A stretch of 64,000 nucleotides of DNA from Peribacillus faecalis (GCF_014712675.1 NZ_JACXSI010000015.1:1-64000); one strand, 5' to 3'. Counted from the stretch's first letter, positions 11,399 through 20,325 are shown. Translations and numbers: made by a program. Notes: a model not told the origin generated them from the letters alone.

Positions 11399-12178
11399 TT
11401 ACGCTTCTTGGCCTACAGTTTCGTCTTCAATACCTAATTCTTGCTTGATCCAGTCATAGCCTTCTGCTTCCAGACGTTGAGCTAATTCAGGACCGCCTGA
11501 TTTTACAATACGACCTTGCATCATAACGTGAACGTAATCAGGAGTGATGTAGTTCAATAAACGTTGATAGTGAGTGATGATTAAGCAGCCGAAATCTTCT
11601 CCGCGCATTGCGTTAATTCCTTTAGATACAACTTTTAATGCATCGATATCAAGACCTGAGTCGATTTCATCAAGAATCGCGATTTTTGGTTCGATCATCA
11701 TTAATTGAAGAATCTCATTACGTTTCTTTTCCCCGCCTGAGAAGCCTTCGTTAAGATAACGTTGAGCCATATCTGGGTCCATTTCAAGGTATTCCATTTT
11801 CTCATCCATTTTACGGATGAATTTCATTAGTGAAATTTCATCGCCTTCTTCACGACGAGCATTAATTGCAGAACGTAAGAAGTCAGCATTTGTTACACCT
11901 GAGATTTCACTTGGATATTGCATAGCAAGGAAAAGACCTGCTTGTGCGCGCTCGTCAACTTCCATTTCCAATACATCTTCATCATCTAATGAAATGCTTC
12001 CGCTTGTTACCTCATATTTCGGATGACCCATAATCGCAGAAGATAAAGTAGATTTACCAGTACCGTTCGGACCCATGATTGCGTGTATTTCTCCACCTTT
12101 AACTTCCAGGTTCACACCTTTTAAAATTTCTTTATCTTCGATTGAAACATGTAAATCTTCAATTTTTAAACGTGACAT
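11399..12178 (-). CDS. sufC: Fe-S cluster assembly ATPase SufC
   Basis: SufC (259 residues) is the soluble ABC-type ATPase that drives the SufBCD scaffold. Walker A is GPNGTGKST near residue 37, the signature is FSGGEKKRNEI, and Walker B is IAILDEIDSGLD. It is the first gene of the operon, with GGAGGT 7 bases before the ATG. Confidence 0.97.
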   Translation of the reverse strand: MSRLKIEDLHVSIEDKEILKGVNLEVKGGEIHAIMGPNGTGKSTLSSAIMGHPKYEVTSGSISLDDEDVLEMEVDERAQAGLFLAMQYPSEISGVTNADFLRSAINARREEGDEISLMKFIRKMDEKMEYLEMDPDMAQRYLNEGFSGGEKKRNEILQLMMIEPKIAILDEIDSGLDIDALKVVSKGINAMRGEDFGCLIITHYQRLLNYITPDYVHVMMQGRIVKSGGPELAQRLEAEGYDWIKQELGIEDETVGQEA

Positions 12179-12257
12179 ATTTATACCTCCAGCAATTTCT
12201 TGTATATTAATTTACTTAAAATCCAGAATCGAATTCTCAATCTATTCTCATTCTCAT

Positions 12258-12285
12258 ATTATAACAAATATAATTTGGAAAGCAA
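12258..12285 (-). promoter_or_regulatory. Sigma-A promoter of the suf operon
   Basis: On the minus strand TTGCTT (12280-12285) is followed after 16 bases by TATAAT (12258-12263), about 80 bases before the sufC start. Just downstream is GAGAATGAGAATAGATTGAG (about 12234-12254), which partly resembles the GATAATGATAAT units of a Fur box. Fur control is only a suggestion. Confidence 0.65.
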
Positions 12286-12470
12286 CAAATAAAACCCTAT
12301 TTATCACTATACACGCAGTGTTTATTATTTACTGTTTTTTTAATATATCCTTCGTTCATTATATCACAGCTATTCATAAGAAAGAAAACGAGGGGCCATC
12401 ACATACTTTTATCATCTTGAAATGATTTGCCGGTTGCTATTAAGCTTTTTTGGCAATCCGGACTGAGTAA
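12286..12470. other. Intergenic stretch upstream of the suf promoter
   Basis: This A/T-rich stretch lies between the suf promoter and the terminator at 12471. No open frame with a ribosome binding site is seen. It contains an imperfect inverted repeat, gatttgcc to ggcaatc, near 12424-12459. Confidence 0.5.
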
Positions 12471-12509
12471 ATTAAAAGAGCCGGAAAATGAGTTTCCGGC
12501 TCTTTTAAT
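12471..12509. terminator. Strong intrinsic terminator after small ORF
   Basis: A 17-bp stem with a 5-base loop (12471-12487 with 12493-12509, core agagccggaaa) has A/T runs on both sides. On the minus strand it lies 30 bases past the stop of the small gene at 12539. Confidence 0.88.
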
Positions 12510-12538
12510 TGCTGCTTTGTAAACAGCATGCAAATTCA

Positions 12539-12724
12539 CTATTTCCAAATGCTTCTGCCATATTCATTCTTTATTTGAATACTTTCCATATGACTTTGCG
12601 TTCGTCTTCTTTCCACCTGTAATCTGACTTCCAGACTTCGGCAATATTCCGCATAGCTGACACCATGTGCAGCATGCATCGCTTTTTCCATGTCATTGGT
12701 TACATTCAAACTAAGTGTACGAAT
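12539..12724 (-). CDS. Small protein gene, apparent ATT start codon
   Basis: The open frame on the minus strand encodes about 61 residues: IRTLSLNVTNDMEKAMHAA, then GVSYAEYCRSLEVRLQVERR and a C-terminal NEYGRSIWK. Composition is protein-like, with a charged amphipathic second half. No ATG or GTG lies upstream in frame. AAAGGA (12734-12739) lies 9 bases before an ATT (12724), the spacing of a normal start, so ATT is the likely initiator; a TTG at 12709 would give 56 residues but has no ribosome binding site. A strong terminator follows. The protein is not recognised and its function is unknown. Confidence 0.55.
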   Translation of the reverse strand: MRTLSLNVTNDMEKAMHAAHGVSYAEYCRSLEVRLQVERRRTQSHMESIQIKNEYGRSIWK

Positions 12725-12859
12725 AGTGAATCATCCTTTCATTTACACGCTGTTTTTACAACGCTTTTCTATAACAATCTAACGCTAATCAATCAAGTGC
12801 ACAAATGGCTTATACCCAGCTCAAAAAGCATATAAACAGCTGAATCCCAAGGTAAGCGT

Positions 12860-13385
12860 TTACAACCAATATTTTTATAAAATTCCATATGTATACAAAA
12901 AGAACCGCGACCAGTCCTTTTTTATCATGAATATACTACTCAGATTCACCTCGACAAAAAAGGAGACATGCGAAAATCGAAAAGCGGAAGCGGCCCGCAA
13001 GTAAGGAACAGCGACTAAGGGCGCTACGTCCTGTAGCAACGTCGCTGTGACTCTCGTCCTGAGAGCCTCCGACCTGCATAAGCCGAATCATGTAGGAAAT
13101 TGTAAAATCTCCGGAATGATTTGGCTTATGACCTCGAGGGGCTGGCAGCTAGACAAGGACTAATATGGAACAGCGACCAAGAACGCTACATCCTCTAGCA
13201 ACGTCGCTGTGACTCTCATCGTGAGAGCCTCACTCGAGAAACCCAATTCTGGTTTCTTTGGGGAGGCAGGAGGGGAACATCGGCTAAAGGCGCAACGTCC
13301 GCATGTCTTCACCGATATGACCTACATCCTGTACGCCTCCGAGCATGGCAGGTGTAAGGTTAGGCAGGAATTATATTCCAAAAGA
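12860..13385. repeat. Composite intergenic repeat element
   Basis: This gene-free region shares modules with other gaps of the window. The parts are an aaaccg..ccttttt block (about 12900-12925), an aaggagacatgcg block, two copies of a 65-base block beginning aacagcgac (13007 and 13169, 162 bases apart), a gagaaaccc...ggtttcttt block (about 13237-13261) and a gtgtaaggttaggcag block. Between the two 65-base copies is a 15-bp hairpin, cataagccgaatcat paired with atgatttggcttatg (about 13077-13131). Relatives occur at 18990-19080, 20090-20330, 35165-35200, 40680-40770 and 44172-44220. The base composition is richer in G/C than the flanks. It carries no protein gene I would support. Confidence 0.7.
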
Positions 13386-13405
13386 TATTTTCTCAATCAA
13401 AAAAT

Positions 13406-13434
13406 CAAGGATCTAGACATAGTCTAGATCCTTG
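13406..13434. terminator. Terminator of the metNPQ operon
   Basis: A perfect 13-bp stem pairs caaggatctagac (13406-13418) with gtctagatccttg (13422-13434) around a 3-base loop. T-rich sequence on the plus side and A-rich sequence on the other make it likely bidirectional. Confidence 0.88.
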
Positions 13435-13445
13435 GTTTTTGTATA

Positions 13446-14282
13446 TTACTCAGTAACCGGTACGACTGAACCGCCGTAAGTTTCAGTAATGAAATCTTGA
13501 ATTTCTTTTGATTTTAGTACCTCTACTAGTGCTTTAATGTTCTCATTATCCGCATCTTTACTGTTAACCGCAATTACGTTCACGTAAGGGTTATCTGTAG
13601 AGCTTTCAATCGCAATCGGATCGTTCGCTGGATCTAAGCCTGCATCAAGAGCATAGTTAGAATTAATTAATACCGCATCGCCTTCACCGTTTTTGTAAAC
13701 TTGCGGAAGAAGAGCTGCATCAATATCTGTTTTGAATTTTAGTTTTTTAGGGTTTTCGACGATGTCATCGACTGTAGCAGTTGTTTTATCAATTCCATCT
13801 TTTAATGTGATTAAACCTTCTGCTTCAAGTAATGATAAAATTCGGCCGTGGTCAGGAACAGAGCTACTCATGATGATTTCAGCGCCTTCAGGAAGTTCTT
13901 CAAGGCTATCATATTTTTGAGAATAGACACCAATCGGCTCGATATGAATACCGCCAGCATTGACAAAATCATAACCATTGTCAGCAATTTGTGATTCTAA
14001 ATAAGGGATGTGTTGGAAGTAGTTCGCATCTAAATCCCCTTCAGCCAATGATTTGTTTGGTAATACATAGTCCGTAAAAGTAACAATTTCTAATTCAATA
14101 CCTTTTTCTTCAAGTAAAGGCTCTGCTTCTTCCAAGATTTCCGCATGCGGCACATTTGATGCGCCAACTACTAGTTTTGAATTAGAGTCCTTATCAGAAC
14201 CGGAATTCGAATCTGAAGTTCCACAAGCTGCCAGTAACAACGATAGTGCTAGAACAAGTAATAAAGTCCAGTTTTTCTTCAT
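13446..14282 (-). CDS. metQ: Methionine ABC transporter substrate-binding lipoprotein MetQ
   Basis: This is a 278-residue NLPA/MetQ family lipoprotein. Its signal peptide ends in the lipobox LLLAAC with the lipidated Cys at residue 20. It binds methionine at the outer face of the membrane for MetNP. Family motifs include GASNVPHAEILE, EGDLDANYFQHIPYL and the C-terminal FITETYGGSVVPV. It is the third gene of a metN-metP-metQ operon behind a SAM riboswitch, which supports methionine as the substrate. Confidence 0.95.
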   Translation of the reverse strand: MKKNWTLLLVLALSLLLAACGTSDSNSGSDKDSNSKLVVGASNVPHAEILEEAEPLLEEKGIELEIVTFTDYVLPNKSLAEGDLDANYFQHIPYLESQIADNGYDFVNAGGIHIEPIGVYSQKYDSLEELPEGAEIIMSSSVPDHGRILSLLEAEGLITLKDGIDKTTATVDDIVENPKKLKFKTDIDAALLPQVYKNGEGDAVLINSNYALDAGLDPANDPIAIESSTDNPYVNVIAVNSKDADNENIKALVEVLKSKEIQDFITETYGGSVVPVTE

Positions 14283-14341
14283 TTAAATCTGCTCCTCTTT
14301 TCTCAAAATGGTCTATTATAAGTTATAAAATAACTGCATAA

Positions 14342-15010
14342 TCATCTTTTATCAATTTTTGTTGTAATTCGATCGCCGATAAATTGAACAATGAACACAA
14401 TAATTAAAATGATAACTGTCGCTATTAGCGTTACATCATTGCGTCCTCTGGAGAACCCTTCTAAGTAAGCAAGATTACCCAGACCGCCGGCTCCGACAAC
14501 ACCCGCTACTGCTGTTGAACCCAGTAACGCAATCGTTGTAACCGTAATACCGGATACAATCGCAGGCATTGATTCCGGTAGCAATACCTTCCAAATAATT
14601 GTGCTTGTTTTCGCACCCATTGCTTTCGCCGCTTCAATTACGCCTTTATCAATTTCACGAAGCGCGATTTCTACCATACGGGCATAGAATGGTGCTGTCC
14701 CGATAATTAGAGCCGGTAAAGCAGCCTCCCAGCCGATCATCGTTCTTACTATCAATTTCGTAAAAGGAATAAGCAACACGATTAAGATAATAAACGGGAT
14801 ACTCCGGAAAATATTCACATATGCTCCGACAATGCCGTATATTAATTTATTTTCCCAAAGGTTTCCCTTTGATGTTAAAAATAAGACTAAACCTAATAAA
14901 ATCCCAAATACAAACACAGCAATCACAGATATACCTGTCATAGACAATGTTTCAATCGTCGCTTCCCACATTTTCTCCCAGTTCACATTTGGCAAGTATG
15001 TTTCAAGCAT
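14342..15010 (-). CDS. metP: Methionine ABC transporter permease MetP
   Basis: The 222-residue MetI/MetP permease has about five membrane segments and the ABC-permease loop EAAKAMGAKTSTIIWKVLLPES. It overlaps the end of metN by 8 bases, so the two are probably translationally coupled. Confidence 0.95.
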   Translation of the reverse strand: MLETYLPNVNWEKMWEATIETLSMTGISVIAVFVFGILLGLVLFLTSKGNLWENKLIYGIVGAYVNIFRSIPFIILIVLLIPFTKLIVRTMIGWEAALPALIIGTAPFYARMVEIALREIDKGVIEAAKAMGAKTSTIIWKVLLPESMPAIVSGITVTTIALLGSTAVAGVVGAGGLGNLAYLEGFSRGRNDVTLIATVIILIIVFIVQFIGDRITTKIDKR

Positions 15011-16028
15011 TTGTGATCACCTCCACGCCGACACTTCTTTGTTGTAAAAATTCTACTGCTTCCTTTACTTCAGCAGCATCTCCGTCTATATGAACGAATA
15101 ACGTTCCATAAGAACCCTTTTGGGTCTGCGAGATTTTACCTTGAATGATGTTGATGTCAAATGTAAATTGACGGATTAATTCATTCACTACCGGTTTTTC
15201 AGCATCATCACCTACAAATGTAAGTTTAACGACTGCACCTTTTCTATATTTCTTCAGAAGGTGCTCAATCGCATCTGCTGTTTCTTCCGGATCGGTAAGC
15301 TGCTTGACAAAGCGTTTTGTAATATCGGCTTGAGGATTTTGGAATACCTCGAGCACATCTCCAAGCTCTACTGCCTTCCCTGCTTCCATAACAGCAACAC
15401 GGTGGCAAATCTTTTGGATAACATGCATTTCATGTGTAATAAGAACAATTGTTAAATTCAGTTTTTGATTAATATCTACCAACAGGTCTAAAATGCTGTC
15501 TGTTGTTTGCGGATCAAGGGCCGAAGTTGCTTCATCACAAAGCAATACTTTCGGATTGTTGGCAAGCGCTCTGGCAATGCCGACACGCTGCTTCTGACCA
15601 CCGCTCAGTTGAGAAGGATACGCATCCTCTCTGCCTTCTAATCCGACGAGTTTAATAAGCTCATCGACACGCTTCATTCTTTGTGCTTTCGGAACACCTG
15701 TAATTTCTAAAGGGAAAGCGATGTTTTCTCTAACCGTTCTTGACCATAAAAGATTAAAGTGCTGAAAGATCATTCCGATTTCGTGTCGCGCTTCACGAAG
15801 CTGCTTGCCTTTAATTGAAGAAATCTCTTTATCATTTACAATAACCTGGCCTTCAGTTGGTACTTCCAAACCATTCAGCATTCGAATTAACGTACTCTTT
15901 CCCGCACCACTATAGCCGATGACGCCGAATATTTCGCCAGGGTTTATATCAATCGATACATGATCGACTGCTTTTAGCTTTTTAGACTTGTTCGAAAAGA
16001 TCTTTGTCACATTCTTTATTGCTATCAT
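15003..16028 (-). CDS. metN: Methionine ABC transporter ATP-binding protein MetN
   Basis: MetN (341 residues) carries Walker A GYSGAGKST, signature LSGGQKQR, Walker B VLLCDEATSALD and a C-terminal NIL/ACT-like domain (about residues 260-341) that senses methionine in this family. The ATG at 16028 follows GAGGTG at 9 bases; a longer in-frame start would have no such site. It is the first gene of the operon, directly after the SAM-I riboswitch terminator. Confidence 0.96.
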   Translation of the reverse strand: MIAIKNVTKIFSNKSKKLKAVDHVSIDINPGEIFGVIGYSGAGKSTLIRMLNGLEVPTEGQVIVNDKEISSIKGKQLREARHEIGMIFQHFNLLWSRTVRENIAFPLEITGVPKAQRMKRVDELIKLVGLEGREDAYPSQLSGGQKQRVGIARALANNPKVLLCDEATSALDPQTTDSILDLLVDINQKLNLTIVLITHEMHVIQKICHRVAVMEAGKAVELGDVLEVFQNPQADITKRFVKQLTDPEETADAIEHLLKKYRKGAVVKLTFVGDDAEKPVVNELIRQFTFDINIIQGKISQTQKGSYGTLFVHIDGDAAEVKEAVEFLQQRSVGVEVITNA

Positions 16029-16101
16029 ATTCTTACACACCTCATGTCCTGACAATAATCACTATTATATAACTTATCCATTTGGGCTCAAAAAACGAAA
16101 A

Positions 16102-16132
16102 AACCTTTCTGCACAAAATGAGCAGAAAGGTT
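16102..16132 (-). terminator. S-box expression-platform terminator
   Basis: An 11-bp stem pairs aacctttctgc (16102-16112) with gcagaaaggtt (16122-16132) and is followed on the minus strand by six T. It separates the SAM aptamer from metN. Confidence 0.9.
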
Positions 16133-16154
16133 CACGAATTCTAAAGGATCCTTT

Positions 16155-16270
16155 CTCTCATCTATCAAATCAGCCTTAGCTGCTTTGTGTGAATTGGCAC
16201 CATTTCAAACTGCACGTTTGACGGTTGCCGGGTTTCATAGGGCACATCCCTCCACCTCTCTTGATAAGAG
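16155..16270 (-). promoter_or_regulatory. SAM-I riboswitch (S-box)
   Basis: The minus strand reads CTCTTATCAAGAGAGGTGGA, then GGGATGTGCCCTATGAAACC, CGGCAACC, TGGTGCCAATTC and GATAGATGAGAG, in the exact order of the SAM-I aptamer with P1 closing CTCTTATC with GATGAGAG. With the adjacent terminator it should shut off metNPQ when SAM is abundant. Confidence 0.97.
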
Positions 16271-16432
16271 CAATCATATATTAAGTTCATGTAATTTCAT
16301 TTTAGTTAAGTAAAGTGAGTTTATCATTAACTTAAATATACTGTCAATAAAATTCGGACATTTAATGTGCAGTTAAATTTATGCAGTTGTATAGTCAGGT
16401 AATGAGCATGCTATATGCTTATTGATTTATTT

Positions 16433-17749
16433 TCAAGAAACCGTCGTTAAAGATGTTTTACCAGTCGCGATTTCCAATGCGCTTTCCAGCTCTTCTATTA
16501 AATCATCCGCATTTTCTATACCGATTGAAAGACGGACAAGATCTTCTGTTACCCCGGATTTTTTCAAATCCTCAGCTGACAGCTGCTGATGCGTTGTGCT
16601 AGCCGGGTGAATAATTAGACTTTTAGCATCACCGACATTCGCTACATGGCTCCAAAGCTCAATATTATCAATCAGTTTGGCTCCGGCTTCTCTGCCTCCT
16701 TCAATACCGAATACGACAACAGAACCGGCACCTTTCGGTAAATATTTTTTCGCCAAGTCATGATTTGGGTGATCAGGCTCATCCGGGTGCAATACCCATT
16801 TGACGCCGGGATGATTTTTTAAATAGGCGACAATCTTCTTCGTATTGGCGATATGCTCTTTCATGCGCACATGGAGTGTCTCCAGACCAAGATTGAATTG
16901 AAATGCATTATACGGGCTAATGGCGGGTCCGAAATCACGCAACAACTGAACACGAGTTTTCGCAATAAAGGCTGCTGCTCCAAGCGCTTCGCTGTAAACC
17001 AAGTTATTGTAGCTTGGATCAGGTGTTGTGAAGCCAGGAAACTTCTCCGAATTCCAATCAAACTTCCCGCCGTCGACAATAATGCCGCCCAGTGTTGTGC
17101 CATTGCCTAATAGCCATTTTGTAGCTGAGTGGATAACAATATCTGCCCCATATTCAATCGGCTTCAACAAGTAAGGCGTCGTAAATGTGCTGTCCACAAT
17201 TAACGGAATACCATTTTCATGTGCGATATTTGCCACTGCTTCAATATCCAGCACATGCAGGCTTGGATTACCGATTGTTTCAGCGAAGATCGCTTTTGTA
17301 TTCGGTGTTATAGCTGCCCGGAAGTTCTCAGGATTGTCCGGATCGACAAAGTGGACTTTTATCCCGTATTTAGGAAGTGTGTTGGCAAAAAGATTGTAAG
17401 TCCCTCCATACAGCGTGGACCCGGCAACAATTTCATCGCCTGCGCCGGCAATATTTAAAATCGCTAAAGAAATGGCTGCCATTCCGCTTGCTACAGCTAA
17501 AGCGCCAACTCCCCCCTCTAACTGAGCTACTCTTTCTTCAAATACAGTTGCCGTAGGATTATGAATACGTGTATAAATATACCCTGGTTCTTTTAATCCG
17601 AATAAATTCGCAGCATGTTCACTATCTTTAAACAAATAGGCATTGCTTTGGTAAATCGGTGTTGAACGAGCCCCCGTCAACGGATCAACTTGCAATCCTC
17701 CATGTATGCTAACTGTTTCAAAGCGGTACTTCTTCTCTTTATTAGCCAT
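16433..17749 (-). CDS. O-acetylhomoserine sulfhydrylase (MetY-type)
   Basis: This 438-residue PLP enzyme of the Cys/Met metabolism family makes homocysteine from O-acetylhomoserine and sulfide. Long N- and C-terminal family segments are present: FETVSIHGG, GYIYTRIHNPT, ASGMAAI, the PLP lysine in HSATKWLLGNG, and GDAKSLIIHPASTTHQQL. The length and the extra insertion relative to cystathionine gamma-synthase favour the sulfhydrylase. It lies upstream of the S-box and has no S-box of its own in the 118 bases before it, so its control may differ from metNPQ. Confidence 0.9.
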   Translation of the reverse strand: MANKEKKYRFETVSIHGGLQVDPLTGARSTPIYQSNAYLFKDSEHAANLFGLKEPGYIYTRIHNPTATVFEERVAQLEGGVGALAVASGMAAISLAILNIAGAGDEIVAGSTLYGGTYNLFANTLPKYGIKVHFVDPDNPENFRAAITPNTKAIFAETIGNPSLHVLDIEAVANIAHENGIPLIVDSTFTTPYLLKPIEYGADIVIHSATKWLLGNGTTLGGIIVDGGKFDWNSEKFPGFTTPDPSYNNLVYSEALGAAAFIAKTRVQLLRDFGPAISPYNAFQFNLGLETLHVRMKEHIANTKKIVAYLKNHPGVKWVLHPDEPDHPNHDLAKKYLPKGAGSVVVFGIEGGREAGAKLIDNIELWSHVANVGDAKSLIIHPASTTHQQLSAEDLKKSGVTEDLVRLSIGIENADDLIEELESALEIATGKTSLTTVS

Positions 17750-17867
17750 CCTCTTCTCACTCCTAATATTAGAAACTTCGATAACTATAACAATTCATAT
17801 AAGCTTAATCGGAAATATATCACCATCCCGAATTTAAGTCAAATATTTATTATAATTTTCTGAATTA

Positions 17868-18215
17868 TTATACAGCACTTTTCTCTCTACATAATAATAA
17901 TATTGCTTCAATTAATAATATTTGTCGAAAGTTCCCCTTTATTTCAAGTTGCCCAAGCTTTTGCAATTTCCGCAGCGGAAACCGTCCTGTCAGCGCCTCT
18001 TCAATACATTGCTTCGATCCTGTAATGATAATTTGATGAGAGCTTTTATCTGTCTTTTTCGCATGACTGAGTCGCTCCGACAGGAATAGGTGCCACTGCT
18101 CCTTCTCTGATAAAAACACGATACTCGTGTTTGTCTTCTTTAAAAGCACTTGCAGCTGTGTGTGATTTTGGATATTCGCCAAAACAGATTGCAATTCTTT
18201 TATCAATTGCGTCAC
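17868..18215 (-). CDS. yusD: YusD-like small SCP2-type protein
   Basis: The 115-residue protein occupies the position of B. subtilis yusD. Its central part, IIITGSKQCIEEALTGRFPLRKLQKLGQLEIKG, resembles a short SCP-2 sterol-transfer-like domain with the typical alternation and the GxxPLxxL turn. No ligand or function can be read. The assignment rests on position and length more than on motif strength. Confidence 0.65.
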   Translation of the reverse strand: MTQLIKELQSVLANIQNHTQLQVLLKKTNTSIVFLSEKEQWHLFLSERLSHAKKTDKSSHQIIITGSKQCIEEALTGRFPLRKLQKLGQLEIKGNFRQILLIEAILLLCREKSAV

Positions 18216-18303
18216 TCCTTTATAGTTCTCTTAAGGAGTGAATACAACATTTTATTGACTAATCCTTTTTTATTTCCTCGACATATTTCTTAATAGCAGA
18301 CTC

Positions 18304-18618
18304 TTAATCAATGAGAGTACTATTAATCGTTTCTACTAGGTATGGAACGGATTGGAAGGCATAGATTTTTTGAATGACAACTCCGTTCTTAATTAGGAGC
18401 AAGCAAGGAACGCTTTCAATTTTCAACTCATATGCAAGCTCCTTCAAATAGTTAGCATCACTTTTGGCAAATGTAACTTCCTTTAGGATTTCCTTTGTAA
18501 TCAGCAACATTTTAGAAGCGACTTGGCATGTGCCGCACAGGGGCGTATATACATACAAACAAAACGTATCCTTTGCCTGCAGCTTTTCTTCAACAGATTG
18601 TTTATTCCATTCATTCAT
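18304..18618 (-). CDS. yusE: YusE-like thioredoxin-family protein
   Basis: A 104-residue thioredoxin-like fold with a CGTC redox motif in YTPLCGTCQVASKML near residue 28 and the cis-Pro turn ESVPCLLLIKNG. It lacks a signal peptide, so it acts in the cytoplasm. It lies 11 bases after yusF, so the two form an operon. Confidence 0.82.
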   Translation of the reverse strand: MNEWNKQSVEEKLQAKDTFCLYVYTPLCGTCQVASKMLLITKEILKEVTFAKSDANYLKELAYELKIESVPCLLLIKNGVVIQKIYAFQSVPYLVETINSTLID

Positions 18619-18628
18619 CCGGCAAGTT

Positions 18629-18988
18629 TCATCCTTTATTTAAATACTGTAATTTGACTTCAAAATTGGCGCTCAACAATACTTTTGCAAGGTGATAGTC
18701 AGGCGCTTTCGCAACTTCTCTGTACGTTTTATCTATATAAAGATGACCGGCTTCAGGCATTTCCCGTTTGAATTGTTTGCGAAGTCTTTCGCCTGATTCA
18801 TCTGAATCAACCAAAATATATACGTCCTTATGAAAAAGCTCTTCGATGAAGTAATCCATTTGATTAAAAGAAATTGTGCCGTTTGTGCAGAGAATCTCGA
18901 TATCGTTCTTCAGCACCTTTTGTACCTTTTGCTTATCTGATTTACCTTCGACAATAATTACTTTGTTTAATTCAAGCTCATCCATCAT
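18629..18988 (-). CDS. yusF: YusF-like Toprim domain protein
   Basis: This 119-residue protein consists of a single Toprim domain: VIIVEGKSDKQKV with the catalytic Glu, and VDSDESGERLR with the acidic metal pair. It is related to RNase M5-like small Toprim proteins. The start at 18988 was chosen because GAGGAG lies 6 bases upstream; there is a second ATG one codon later. Confidence 0.82.
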   Translation of the reverse strand: MMDELELNKVIIVEGKSDKQKVQKVLKNDIEILCTNGTISFNQMDYFIEELFHKDVYILVDSDESGERLRKQFKREMPEAGHLYIDKTYREVAKAPDYHLAKVLLSANFEVKLQYLNKG

Positions 18989-19095
18989 AAAGCTCTCCTC
19001 TGGCCGCATCGCTCTTTACTTGTTAACATGCCCGAAAGGTTAGACATCTATCTAAAAATAAAAACTTTCTTATCTTTTTAAAAGGCAGTTAAAAA

Positions 19096-19128
19096 GGGCA
19101 GCCCGGAATCTGAATATTCCAGGCTGCC
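19096..19128 (-). terminator. Terminator after gcvH
   Basis: The hairpin pairs ggcagcccggaat with attccaggctgcc and is followed on the minus strand by TTTTT. It lies 40 bases past the gcvH stop. Confidence 0.8.
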
Positions 19129-19169
19129 GCTTTATTGTGTCTCAGCATCGTAAGCTTTGGATCGTGAAA

Positions 19170-19556
19170 TCAGTCTTCATTCACCATTGCTTCGTATTCA
19201 TCAGCTGTCATTAGTTTTTCTAATTCGCTGGCATCTGAAGGCTCAATTACAACCATCCATGCTTTTTCATACGCTGATTCATTTACATACTCAGGGTTAT
19301 CTGACAACTCTTCATTTACTTTTACTACCGTTCCGCTTACTGGAGCATATAGTTCCGATACAGTTTTGACAGACTCGACGCTGCCGAATGCTTCGTCTAC
19401 TGTAATTGTATCGCCGACTTCCGGCAGCTCCACAAAAACGATATCCCCTAATTCTGATTGGGCAAAATCAGTAATTCCGATTACCATAGTATCGCCATCG
19501 ACTTTAACCCATTCGTGTTCCTTAGAATAACGTAAATCTTTTAGTACCGTTGACAT
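19170..19556 (-). CDS. gcvH: Glycine cleavage system H protein
   Basis: GcvH (128 residues) is the lipoyl-carrying protein of the glycine cleavage system and also a hub for lipoate transfer in Bacilli. The lipoylated lysine is in [18 protein letters not shown] (about residue 63). There is no glycine riboswitch upstream; the rest of the system is elsewhere, as in B. subtilis. Confidence 0.96.
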   Translation of the reverse strand: MSTVLKDLRYSKEHEWVKVDGDTMVIGITDFAQSELGDIVFVELPEVGDTITVDEAFGSVESVKTVSELYAPVSGTVVKVNEELSDNPEYVNESAYEKAWMVVIEPSDASELEKLMTADEYEAMVNED

Positions 19557-19612
19557 TCCTTACCCCTCCAATTTCTATGTTCCATTTCACTATATACTCT
19601 AGGGCAATTGTT

Positions 19613-19969
19613 TTACAACCAGTTTATCTTGAAATCATCCTCTTTAAAGCCGATTGTCACTTTTTGCCCATCCGTTACGATCGGTCGCTTAATCAGCATA
19701 CCATCTGAAGCCAATAGATCCAGCATTTCATCCTCTGTGGAGGTCTTCAATTTATCCTTCAAACCAAGCTCACGATACTTCATTCCACTTGTGTTAAAAA
19801 ACTTCTTTAATTCTAAACCGCTCTTCTTATAAAGATCGGCAATTTCCTCTCTGGAAGGAGGATTGTCAACAATATGAATTTCTTCAACTGCCAGCCCATT
19901 GCTTTCAATCCACTTCTTAGCATTTCTGCACGTTCCGCATTTCGGATACCAGTACATCTTCAGTCCCAT
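19613..19969 (-). CDS. yusI: YusI-like Spx/ArsC family protein
   Basis: The 118-residue ArsC/Spx-family protein has YWYPKCGTCRNAKKW with a CGTC pair near residue 11 and the family region FFNTSGMKYRELGLKDKL. It lacks the C-terminal features needed to call a true Spx, and the full arsenate reductase Cys set is not evident. The position next to gcvH matches B. subtilis yusI. It may be a thiol-reactive protein of unknown target. Confidence 0.82.
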   Translation of the reverse strand: MGLKMYWYPKCGTCRNAKKWIESNGLAVEEIHIVDNPPSREEIADLYKKSGLELKKFFNTSGMKYRELGLKDKLKTSTEDEMLDLLASDGMLIKRPIVTDGQKVTIGFKEDDFKINWL

Positions 19970-20089
19970 AATTCATCGCCTTCCTACACTAAATTCACAA
20001 ATATACATAACATTTTGTCACTTAAAAATAAAACTTATGTATTTCTTACTATAGTTATATCAAACCTCTGTTTAATTCACCACTATTAA

Positions 20090-20325
20090 GAAAAACCGTT
20101 ACCGGTCCTTTTTCATTTTTGATTTCACTCCTTGATTTCACTTCAATGAAAAAGGAGACATGCGGCCAGACTAAGACAAACCGCACGAGAAACCCGGTTT
20201 TGGTTTCTTGGGTGGGTGGCTTAGGCCATAGCATGTCAGGTATAAGGTTAGACAACTATCTAATTTCAAAGTTGTACTTTCTTATCTATCAAGAAAAACC
20301 GATACCCGTCGTTTTTCGTACAACA
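20090..20325. repeat. Copy of the dispersed intergenic repeat
   Basis: This gap contains aaaaaccgttaccggtcctt, aaaaaggagacatgcg, gagaaacccggttttggttt, and aggttagacaactatctaa followed by aaaagttgtactttcttatc, then a second aaaaaccg block. The modules are the same as in the element at 12860-13385 and at 19030-19080. No gene is supported here. Confidence 0.65.

Noticed and set aside
12850-12864. cre-like palindrome gtaagcgtttac, possible CcpA site
   Set aside because: The core resembles a catabolite-responsive element but the outer bases deviate and its link to the small ATT gene is unclear, so it is not listed as a feature.
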